DNA from: Udeniomyces pyricola
Taxonomy: Eukaryota; Basidiomycota; Tremellomycetes; Cystofilobasidiales; Mrakiaceae
Direction of reading: 5' to 3'
DNA: 64,000 nucleotides
Assembly (NCBI GenBank): GCA_039545295.1
Contig: BCIK01000006.1
Location: 558,001 to 622,000, forward strand
Shown: positions 1 to 10,400 of the stretch, one piece after another
Position numbering within the stretch: the first letter of the stretch is position 1
Layout of the letters: each line of letters opens with the position of its first letter
Program-made: the position numbers and the translations under genes
Notes under the pieces: model-generated
The model's input: the letters and a program-made list of their open reading frames with translations, nothing else
Told to the model about the DNA's origin: nothing
Databases searched by the model: none

Positions 1-1345
1 GAAAGGGGGGGGGGGGGCATTTGGTTTCTAGGTAGAGGGTAAGAAAGAGGAGCTAGAAAAGGGGGATAAAAGGGGATTTTTGGTTTTATTCCCTAGGGGC
101 CTCCATCCAAATCCGACACTAAACGGAATCGAGTTAAGGAAGACGACGAGGGTGAATACCTATATTGCCTAGCCCAAAGCGATTGTCAAGCCTTTACAAT
201 CCAGGAATAAATCGTAAGCCGATCTAGTCTTTTCTTCTTCTTTTTCTTCTTTTCTCGTTTCTTTCGTCTTTGTTCTCCAACATAGCCGCAAGTTTCTTCT
301 TGTCCTCTTATTGCATCCGACACAAGACATCAAACGGCATAACACGTTGACTTAGACAATACGGCTTTTGATTTTCCTTTCGATGTTTTATCATTACGCA
401 GGCTTCACGTTTCATCCTTCTTGCAACCCCCTCCTCCTCCTCCCCTCCCTTCCCCACCCTGCCTCCTCTAAATCGTTTGACCCGGTTCCAGCCATCTAGA
501 ACCAACCTTGATCCGCCCAACCGTGGCACGTGAAACCCTACAGCAGCTCTAAACCAATAACCTCTGTCTCGTCTCGTCTCGTCTTCGACCCGACGTATGG
601 TTGGATCCGACGCGTCCATCCGACAAAACAAATTCCTGTTTGGAGAAACCCCTTCCTCTTCTCCCGTTTCTTATCACATCGACCTCGACCACTCGGGGCG
701 GAGGGGGAGGGGGGGGGGAGGAAGGGTCTCGAAGGACCGAAACTCACTCAATTCTATGTACACCCGCGGGCCACTGGGCAGGCAGGAGCGACCACCGATC
801 GGTTGTAAAGGGTCTTGATCCTGTGGGCGTTGCTCAGTTGAGAAATGGTACTCGAGGGAGGGTGAATCCAGTCCTCGTAGATCGGGCTGGCTTGGCTGGC
901 TGACATCTGGACCTGTGAAGGAAAAAAAAAAGGAAAAGTGGCTAGGAAAGGTGGATTGTGAGGGGGGCAGAAGGGGGGGGGGGGGCGAAGATGGGCATGA
1001 AACCCTATCAATGCGCGGCGCAGAACCTTTCACTCGGCTCCGATCTTTAAAAGGGTGAAAACCATCGATACATTTCATCGTGACGCATGAAAAAAAAAAG
1101 GAAAAGAAAGAAAGAAGAAAAGAAAGCGGACATCTCCTCGTCTCAGAAACAGACATGAGGTAACAAAAAAGGGGGGGGGGAGAAAGGATGATGTTCGAAT
1201 GTTGTTGGTAACCATGTGATCCTCCTCGAGAATATTTTTTTTATCTCTTCTACTTCTTTCTGACTCCCGCCGCCTTATCAATCCATCAACAGCGCGCGAC
1301 CCCGGCCTTTGGGAACCCCCCCCCCCTCCCTCTCACCTCTTCCTC
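1..1345. other. Left-edge spacer with no supportable gene
   Basis: No reading frame here shows a recognisable family or a consistent exon chain on either strand. The stretch lies downstream of the HEM15 stop and is rich in G runs (starts, about 706-718, 971-985 and 1170-1180), a C run near 1318-1326, and CT-rich blocks near 225-300. A CACGTG E-box-like hexamer lies near 527-532. The open frames present are Ser/Pro/Phe-rich artefacts of purine or pyrimidine strand bias. Confidence 0.5.
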
Positions 1346-3834
1346 TCACGCCTTCATCCGTCCTTCCATCTCTTTCGGCTCCGCTCTCCCTCCATTAACA
1401 AAGAAAGCTTTTGCTTTCCCACACCGCTCATTCGTGCACCCGGGACATCTCAACGCGAGTTGGGCCGACGTCGGACCAAGTCGACCGCTCGCGACGGCGC
1501 CCAAATGATCGTGTGCGAGATCGGCTAGGGCCCGGGCGAACGTCGGGGAGTCGTTCAACGAGGGCGCTCGGGTGATGTTCATACCCATCTAAAACAAAAA
1601 AAAAAGCCGGGAAGGGGGGGGGAGGGGGAGGAGGGAGGGGGGAAGGGATGTGGGATGGTTTAAGAGGGAGAAGAGGGGAGAAAGGAAGATTGAAGATCAA
1701 GTGTAGATGGGCAAACAGTCAGAAACTTTTTTTCTTTTTTATCTTTGTTCTCTGCTTTTCCTTTCTGGGCCAGATAACGCTCGCTCGGGAGGAGAAACAT
1801 CCGCGCGAAAAAAAAAAGAAAGAAAGGCCAAAGCAAGAGAGAGAGAGAGAAAGACAAACGAACCTCTTTTCCTTCCGCTCCGTACTCCAAATCCAACTCG
1901 AACAACGTCTCGATGTGGTCCGACGTGAACGCAATCGGGACCAAGAGCACGTTCTTCTCGCCGTTCTTGTTGAGGCCCTTGATGGCGTCAATCGTCTGGG
2001 GACCTTGCCAGGCCGACGGACCGACTTGGGATTGCCACGCGACTCGGTACCTTGAGAATCGGTCGGTTGGAGGTGAGGAAAAGAAGAAGAGGGCCGGGGA
2101 GGTTTAGGTGAGAAATGCGATTTAGTCATACGTTGTTTTGCGATCAAAAATAGAGAGCGATGAAGAGGGGGACAAAGAGATTTTGGAAGAGAAGGGCGAG
2201 AACGAGTGACCGAAAGACCAGGGCAAAAAAGAAAAAGAAAAAAAAGAATGAATTGAAAGAAGAAACACGTACGGGTTTCGGTTACCAAGTCGCTCCATAA
2301 CAGCGAGAACGGAAGCGGCGACTTCAGTGATGTACGGATCACCTCGGCTGAAGATCGTACGTAGACCGACACAGAGACGTGATGTGCGAGAAGAGCAGGA
2401 GGAATGCGAAGAGCGTGGCAGCAGAAGAAGGAAGAAGGATCCAAAGAAAAGGGAGCAGGATAGAATAACGCGTTAGATTGTTGGTCTGGAGGATTCAATC
2501 GAGCGCTGTGGAAAGGGAAGATAAGAGGAACTGACTTGACGACCGAAAGAGGAAGGGAGTGAGCGGAAAAGAGGATGACAACCTTGTCCCGGATCGACGC
2601 GTCGTACGTGTTAAGAGTGGCAGTGATGTTTTCCGCAACGGCCTGATAACGAAAGGTGGATGCGAGGTTTGAGTTTGTCAGCGTTTTTCCTCTGTGGGTA
2701 CGGAGATGAGGAGAAAACAAAGGACGAGTGCTCGCTTCACGACGATTCGCAGCGTCATGGATAGTTCCCCCTCTTTCTCCCCTCCACTAAGGTATGCTCA
2801 ATCGCCCGAGAACAACTTCCACCGCTATACATCCATGTACCAAGAAAGTTGACTGACCTCGATAAACTTGGGTTGCGTTGGCCATCGATCGATAACACTC
2901 CACTCGATTCCTCCATCCCCTCCCGATTCTTTCGCGTTCTTCTCCGTCAACACGCGCCAGAGCTCATTGATACTGCTGCCCGTAGTCGAGCACGAGTACT
3001 GCGGGTACTGGGTGAACGCGATCGCTCTCTTGACGCCATCCTTCTTCATCTCCTCGATACACTCGTCCGTCAACGGGTCGGCGTAACGAAAGGCGGTGTA
3101 GGCCTTATGAGGCGCCGTCGAAGGCGACAGCTCGTCCAGGAGGGTGCTCATCATGCGGCCTTGGGTTTCGGTCCAGCGTCGGATAGGAGAACCCCCTCCG
3201 ATGGCGGTGTACTGCTCTTCAATCTTGGGTGTACGACGCTTGGCGATCCAAGGGGCGAGATAGCGTTGGAAGGGAAGTGGGATGAGGTCCCCGTCGTGGA
3301 AGAGTCGACTGAGAAAAGGGCCAACCTCGGGGATCTTTTATTATTATACATATCCCAAGATGGTCGAGCCACAGAAGAAGAGAGGTGTTAGTTCAGACAG
3401 CAGATACTGGATAGGAAAAAGTCATATCACGAGGAAATGCATGGGCTCATGGGTCGTACGGTTGAGGGGCCCTGTGAATTCCAGCGACGGAGAAGAAGGC
3501 AAACGTCAGCGCGCTCTCTCTCTCTCTCTCGCTCGTTCTCCCCGGACCAATCGGACCAGGTCCAAGGCGAACGACTTACCCCCATGTTGAGAAAAACGAC
3601 AGCAGTCGGCCTGTGCTCCATTAAATCCCCACAACAAAGTCCAGTCAACTGTCAACAACCATCGCGAGTGAAGGATCGAGCGATCTTCCGAAGAGAGAGG
3701 GACAAAAAGGGATCGGGCGAATCGGAGTCTTACGGTTTGTTGGCTTTCGAGACGGTGGAAGAAGCAGCAGTCGCGAGGGATCGGACCTGGAGACAGGATT
3801 GCCGACGTATCGATGGAGAGAGGGAGAAAAGCAT
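1346..3834 (-). CDS. HEM15: Ferrochelatase, mitochondrial, [2Fe-2S] type
   Basis: It inserts ferrous iron into protoporphyrin IX, the last step of haem synthesis, on the matrix side of the mitochondrial inner membrane. Exons on the minus strand: 3834-3734, 3610-3580, 3471-3460, 3334-2858, 2642-2536, 2347-2273, 2050-1864, 1588-1346, giving 410 residues, a normal family length. Residues 1-33 are Arg/Ser-rich with no acids, like a matrix-targeting peptide. Conserved segments include [38 protein letters not shown] (Cys about 163), FSAHSLP with the catalytic-type His (about 235), GDPYITEV and the ELD motif near 315. The C-terminal Cys-x2-Cys-x4-Cys (about 378, 381, 386) plus Cys163 match the four cluster ligands of animal enzymes; budding yeast lacks them. 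Exon 3 is only 12 nt (Gly-Pro-Ser-Thr). The start was chosen as the first ATG giving a targeting peptide in frame with exon 2. Confidence 0.95.
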
Positions 3835-5550
3835 GGTGGCGTTGTGGATGATGTGGACGCCTCGATGTACTGACGGGGATGATTTGGAAGAGGAAAGTAG
3901 GAAGGAAGGAAGGTGGTGGGTTGATGGGAAAGACGATTGTATGTAACTTCAAGTTGGGCCGAGAACATGTGTGTATTGCCCACCTCGGCCAAGCGCCAAC
4001 CTGTCATCAAGGCCTGACCATCAGACATATGTGCATGTATACGTCGGACACGTACGTCCCACCTGCGACGTACGTATATATACGTACGTTATGCCGTCGG
4101 GACGTTCACACGTACATTAGGACGTTATATCTTCGAGACGATCGTCATGCATGCTTGATCTGCCATATTTCATTCGCATCTACAGCTTTTCTACACCTCA
4201 CACTCCAAATGCGTCGTCATCAACCATATTCATGCGTCACTCCAGACTACAACTACGCATTGATAACATACATGGGGAACACACTGCAATGGATCTCGTA
4301 CACCCCCCAGCACCCGAGCCAAAGGGCTCGAGACGGGTGTGCGGACGAGAAAAGGTCCCCCGAGAGGGAAAGAGGGGAAAAAAGTCGACCCCAATCAAGG
4401 AGCCGACATGGAAGTGGTTGTTCCAAGCCGTTCACAATGGGAAGGCAGGAAGCGTCAGACTTGGCTGAGATAACGGGACAGACAAGACTGAAACGTGGAA
4501 TACAGAAGGGAGACAGCCACCAAAAGGTGTGATTTGCCACTTGCCACTTGAACCACGAGGGAATGACACCCCCGTGGGATCCTACAAAGCCGAGCGACAC
4601 AACAACTGACTCCTCAAGGCACATTGGCCATCCTGATTCAACTTCCGGCACTCGATCGGGGGCCGCACGACGGGTCTGCTACATGTGTGAAGTAAGGGCG
4701 CAAGCGGTAGCGAGGTCTCGAAATGGAAAAGTGTACCCAATTGGAGCGAGCAAAGAGTTGTTTTTGAAGGGCGAGTAGCGCGGTGTTCGACGTCTAGAGT
4801 TTCGATAGTCAAGCGACAACGAGAACGAAAGCGTGAAGGTGGCGATACAAGCTCTTGGTTTTTTTCATTCTCTAGGCTGCAGTAAAAGGGGACGAAAACC
4901 AGACGAGCCTCGACGGTTGCTTGGACACTTACCCCAAGGTGGGAGCGAAAAACACGGTCGGGCGGCCACAGCGAACAGCGGCGTACGGGAAGGCGAAGCG
5001 GGGACGGCCAATTGAGGCTCGAGGAGGTACTGAGAAGGCGACTGGCAAAGCTAGAAGAGGAAGTCGATGTGGGTCGTCGTAAGCGTGCGGAAAGGAGGGG
5101 GGAAAGAGAGAGAAGAAGTGAAGAGAGAGAGTGTACACGAGGGGGGACAAGCGAAAGGGGGATGGTGGGAGAGGGGGAAAGGTTGGTGGCGAAAAGGAAG
5201 CAGCGCTTTTCACGGAAGACCAGATGATACGAGACCTGGCGCCCTGGCAACGAGAACCGTGCGCGCGCATCCGCCAACAACCGCCAAGTGAGACATCGAT
5301 TCTTTCTATCTCCAGTTTATGCAGGCGTCATGAGTCATGACCGCCTTCGACCGCCTTGAAGCTTCGATTGTCTTCCATCGTGCTCTCGACCTTCTGAAGT
5401 GTATTACCATAATATATCTTAACCATGTCATTATGTCATCAATTTTACCGTCATCACCCTCTTATCTCGCCCTCCCATAGCGAAACTCAAGGCAAACGAT
5501 TAACTGTCCTCAGCCCATGCACCGCGCCCTCCGCTCCACATATGCAAAGC
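3835..5550. other. Long spacer between HEM15 and NNF1, no gene supported
   Basis: About 1.7 kb separates the HEM15 start from the NNF1 stop, longer than most spacers here. It holds a 22-bp perfect palindrome at 4068-4089 in a cluster of CGTACG motifs (about 4038-4115). A strongly purine-rich block on the plus strand (5080-5200) is a CT-rich block on the minus strand, the usual look of a fungal core promoter. A minus-strand frame at 5280-4582 is open but Ser/Leu/Pro-rich, with no family signal and no convincing splice chain, so I do not call it. It could be HEM15 upstream sequence or a non-coding transcript. Confidence 0.45.
4068..4089. repeat. 22-bp perfect palindrome upstream of HEM15
   Basis: The 22 bases read identically on both strands; each half is ACGTACGTATA. 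It lies about 235 bp upstream of the HEM15 start codon, within a cluster of further CGTACG and ACGT motifs. It could bind a dimeric factor, or be a chance product of a TACG-rich stretch. Confidence 0.6.
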
Positions 5551-6898
5551 TCATCCGGATAAGGCCTCTTTACCCAGGTTGAGTTCCATCCAGTGCGTCA
5601 ACTCATCCACAGGCAGCCTCTGTAGCGCCTCGACCGACTGTGACAGGAGTGGGAGGACAGATTACACCTGGTCAATATAATGGGTGCCTTTGTGCAAGAT
5701 ACATAGCCACAAGATGCCAAACAATCTCTCACCTCGTCAATCTGCTCCATCATCGACCGATAGGTGGCCAGCTCTGCTGTACGAGCTTCCTCACTCTCCT
5801 TGAGAGAAGCGTACAAGACCGAGATTTCGTTATCAAGCTAAGGTGAATTTATGATGTAAGCACAATTGAAAAAGCGTGGGTGGATCAGTTCCCAAACGTT
5901 CCCTAGGACGAGCAGACGGTGATATCCCATGATGGAGACAGAAGATGTACTATGCACCTCGTCAGACTCGGTTTTTAATCTGGTCCATTCGGTATCGTAC
6001 AAGGCCAAATTATGGGTAGCTGTCAGAGCCGCAGGGGTGAGTTCCGAAGACAAGCTGAACATCCAAGGGAAGCACATCGAGAGCACAAAGGACAGTAGGT
6101 CATCAGCAGACACTCAGACTTCACACCCCTGTAAGAGATGTTATATCAAGCAGGAATCAAAGTATGTTGTAACGAACATCCATTCGTCCCCATGGTAGTC
6201 GCCATCGTCCGTCATGTTGCGCTCCTGGGCTTGAATGACAGCCTCTTGGACGGACCGCAGCCCGGCTTCGACGTTGGCTTCTTGAAGCTTTTGGTGTGCG
6301 ACAGCCTGGAATGACCCCAAGGAGAAAGACAGCCATCCTTCGTGAGTATGAACCTTGAATACGATAGACTGGACGCTCTTTCGAAGCAGAACAGCATGTT
6401 GATAATTCAGGCCAGAACAGTGCAAGGAAGAGGGAGACGACCGCACAAGCACACGCGTCCGGAGCTCCTCGCCCACTTGGAGCCAGACCTCGCGGCATTC
6501 GGTCGGGTTAAGCATGCACTGGAGTGGAAAGGCCAGTTGAAAGTCTTCGTAGCTGAAATGCGACAAAGTTTGGATGCAAGCGACGCATCATGAGGCACAC
6601 AAGAAAGAGTAAATATGCCGAGGACAACGGTTAGTCAACGTTGGAGGCGTCCGACGGAGGAGACTACTCCGACGAGGCGAGCGTACGTGAACTTATTGGT
6701 TCCTTTGCGGACGGTTAACTCGAGGGCGTCGAGCAAGGCGGTGAAACGTCTTCCATAGTCCTCCTGAGGCTCCGGTATCGGTCTCGGAGGGAGCGAGGGC
6801 AGAGGGAGTGATTGCTGAGACTCGGCCGTCTGGCTATTATCAGCTTGGGATTGGAAGGAGGAGGTGTGACTCGCATCGGGGTCGGGTGATGTTTGCAT
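5551..6898 (-). CDS. NNF1: Kinetochore MIND-complex subunit Nnf1
   Basis: Predicted subunit of the MIND/Mis12 complex, which links the inner kinetochore to Ndc80. Exons: 6898-6687, 6552-6453, 6377-6354, 6305-6178, 6054-5958, 5837-5733, 5637-5551, giving 250 residues. The N-terminal 45 residues are Ser/Gln/Pro-rich. The Nnf1/PMF1 pattern follows: RRFTALLDALELTVRKGT, then KFTYEDFQLAFP, a helix ending VGEELRTR, then LRSVQEAVIQAQERN. The C-terminal half is a predicted coiled coil (LDNEISVLYASLKESEEA) ending HWMELNLGKEALSG. Introns 2 (75 nt) and 3 (48 nt) have no stop and a length divisible by three, so their removal is uncertain; removing them gives spacing closer to the family. Identity rests on pattern, not on a search. 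Confidence 0.75.
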
Positions 6899-7496
6899 GG
6901 CGTATAAGGACGTAAAGTCGGGAGCTGAATAGGGGAAAGAAGTGAATGAGAAGTTGATATATATTGTTGATGACGAGGTGATTGATGAATATAAATCGAA
7001 CGGATGGACGTGGTGCTAGATGTGTGCGAATGTGTGCGACAACTGGAAATCCAGTCGACGCGTCTTGGTCTGGTGAACAGATATCGAAAGAAAACAACAT
7101 GACATGATCGGATCTCCCTGGTCTGCCTGTGGACCTCTACGGATATCAGACGTCTTTCGTGTACTTGATCCACCAACCTCGCTTGTTTCCTCCTCCTCAC
7201 TACTAGTCCCCTATTCAAGTGGTATGCCATCCATCCAGTTACCAGCCCAGTCGTCTTCCATACTCCTTTCCCCTCGCTTTCTTCCGTCCCGCTTCCTTTG
7301 TTCATCCATTCTTTCCCATTCCTAAGCCAACATCATCATCATTCATCACCACCCGCTCGCTCGCTCCGGCTGATCCTTCTGTCTTCCTCTCCATCTGTTC
7401 GCTCATATACCAGCCTTTACTCCATCCTCAGGTCGACATCTTCGCTCTCCACGTCCCCGACGTCTCGCTTTCGTAGCGCAGAATCTCGCCTAAATT
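6899..7496. promoter_or_regulatory. Divergent promoter region NNF1 / NUM1
   Basis: This 598-bp spacer separates the start codons of NNF1 (minus) and NUM1 (plus) and must hold both promoters. The NUM1-proximal part (about 7175-7440) is strongly CT-rich on the plus strand, the usual look of a fungal transcription start zone. I see no classical TATA box at a standard distance. Confidence 0.6.
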
Positions 7497-10400
7497 ATGA
7501 ACCCAGGTATGCTTTCCATTTCCCCTTCTCTGTTTCTTCCTCTCAACAACAGCATCAACTCCATCAGCGAACTCCCACCCATCTTTGTTGGCAACAAACG
7601 AACCCTTCCCAAACCGGCAAACACACTGATGCTTGTTCTCATACCTTGTTCACAGGCGACGATCCCTTCGCCGCTCCTCCACCTCCTCGGTCATCTTCCA
7701 TCAACCCAAACGCCGTACCCTCACGTCTACAATCGTCTGATGACGACCGTCCGACTTTCGACTCATCACATCTACCATCAGTACGCTCTACATACCTCAC
7801 TGCCATGGGATCCGCTCAGGACGTCGACTATGTCAGCCCAGGGATCCCCGGTCGATCAGGCACCAGGGAGCCACGCGCGGGCAGCGCAGGCGCTATGCGA
7901 GACCAGGTGAGCTTGATTGTTGATCATTGCTTGCAGGCTATAAGATTGCACCAGCGATAGCCTTCCTAACCAGAGCCGCAGCACATTGTGGTCAAGCGAC
8001 AAGAAACTGTGTCGAGGGAGGGGGGAGGAAGGAGATCAGGAGATGTTTATGTAACGTTGGCGCGTGTCCTTCGCCTTCGCGTGGTACTCGCGCGCTTATT
8101 AGGGGGACATACAGCATACAACACATTCTTTCTGAGATAGACTTTGGTGAAGCATATCATTTGACTGACTTGTCGTTGCTACCCTTGTGACACACTTTGC
8201 ACAGCTTGAATCCCTTATTCAGATGAAGCAGTCCGAGCTCCAACGAGCCGGCCAACTCGGTCAACAGATCCTTCAGCAACAAGCCGAGCTTGAGGCTCGA
8301 GTCAGAGAATTGTCCGAGGTCGAAGCTCGGTCATCCCGCGGTCCTTCAGCTCATGGCATCGACAGTGATGCCGAGGAACTTGGTGAGGAGACCAGGGTCA
8401 AGCTCATGGCTCTTGGCGAGGCCGTGGGTAACTGGAAGAAAGAGAACGAAGTCATCTGGGATGGCATCAAGGGTTTCTCGGTAAGACATATTCCTCTCAT
8501 TTTGGATGATATGTTTTTGGAGATCCAAGATGGTCAATTCTCTTGGACGGACGACCTACAGAGCTGATCTCTGGCCGATGTATCCCTTTTGTATCATTTG
8601 CATGTTGCCTTTCTCTGCTTTCTACGCGTCATGTCGTGCAGCCATCGGATCCACGACATGATGGCAACGCTCTCCCTTCCCTTCCTTCTCTCGATGCTCT
8701 GCCCGAAAGAGCCACTCAATCCGAATTTATCACACACACACATTCCTCCCAAGACGCGCCCCCTTCCACGTCGCAGAGCCGCCGGAACCGCAACAATGCA
8801 CCTAATCGAGCGAACGACATCGAATTCGCGACGGAGATTGGCCAGTCGCTCCTGGTTGAAGTCCGAAGGTTGCAGACGCTGCTTTCCGAACGGGACAAGG
8901 CAATCGAGGACCTCAAAGGGGATGTCGAGAGCCGCGAAGGCAGGGAAAAGGCGCTTAAAGAGGTCGTACGGGTGCTCGAAGGCAGTGATGGTTCGTGTTT
9001 GCATCATTGCAGCTGTACTTGCCTGCATCCCGCTCGGTCCAGGTTGCGTCGGGTGTAAAGCGACGACGTCAAGACCACTCAATTGCTATAGAACGATTTG
9101 TCTGATTAATCTGAACCTTTCATTTGCACTTTCTCTTCCCGCCTCCGCAGAAAAATACAAGGAGGAAAACTGGAACCTTGAGGTCACGCTCCAGGATCTT
9201 CGCTCTCAACTTGCCACTGCCCAATCCACCAGCAAAAAGACGGACTCCGAAGTCAAGCGTCTCACCTCAATCCACTCTGCTGCTCTCACCGCCTCGGAAA
9301 CCCACAAGAACGAGGCCGAACGCCTCTCAACCGAATTCGAGGCGCTCAAGGCCAAGCACGACACCGAGATGGCTCAAATGCGTAAGACAACGGCCAGTCT
9401 CCAGCGGGAGAAGAGCGACCTCCAGACTATGATGGAGAAGGCTCAGCGTGCCGGCGCAAGAGGCATGAGTCAGACGCCTGGAAGCGCTAGGAAGGTCGGC
9501 GGACCTGGAGGCAGACTTGGCGCAATGATGACTCCTGGTCGACGGTGGGGTGATCGGGGCTTACTGGGACGGGCCGGAGATGATGAGGAAGGAGAAACTG
9601 ATGAGTGGGGTCTTGGTGGAGGTGGAGGTGGCAGCACTCGACGCAAGGGTCCCGGATTTGACGCCAACGGTGCCGTACTGAGCCCAAACTATGGCAGGTA
9701 AGTACCTGTTCTTACTCCTTATCGGCACGTTTCCATCTGTGCGTGGGGTTTGTTGATCTCTTTCTGACGTCTTCATCGTCTGCCCATCACGCTGTTGCCT
9801 TTGCCATCCCTTTGCCAGCGACTACACCGATTCCCCCATCAACTCACCTTCTCGTAACCCTGACGTTTCGCTCGAGTCTCCAGCGCCTTCTCGATCTTCT
9901 ACCCGGTCCCCATCACCATCGCCTGACGCCGAGCTTGCTTCCCTCCGAGCCCAGCTCGCACAAACTCAGCGCGAACTTCAACGCCTTCAAGACGAAAAAG
10001 AAGAAGCCGCTTGGGAGGACGAGTTTGGTCGCTCGACAATGAGTAGCTCAGCTGCAGCTCGAGGAGGCAGTACGCGAGGTCGTCGAGGCACGGTCCGAGG
10101 CGGACGAGGTGGGAGTGCGAGGGGACGAGGGGGTGTCAAAGTTAGGGGAAGCTTGGCCGACGCGATGCTTCGAGCGCCCACTCCAGACGACGACTCTCTC
10201 GATTCTATCGACATTGACGACGACGAAGACGATCGAGCCAACTTTACGCCTCCCAACCCTAATCGAGACTTACCTTCAACCAATGCCTCGGACGACGAGC
10301 GCGAGTATCCTGACCCGAACCTATTCGAATCTCCTTCCTCGTTCCCACTCGACCCTGCGTTTGCCTCGGCTTCTCCCTCCAACCGTTCTTCCCTCCACAG

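Noticed and set aside
1719..2720. Uninterrupted 333-codon minus-strand frame
   Set aside because: It runs through introns of HEM15 in a mix of frames; the conserved ferrochelatase segments require splicing.
4582..5280. 232-codon minus-strand frame in the HEM15-NNF1 spacer
   Set aside because: Ser/Leu/Pro-rich from a CT-rich strand, lacks an ATG at the frame start region that gives a family match, and no splice chain improves it.
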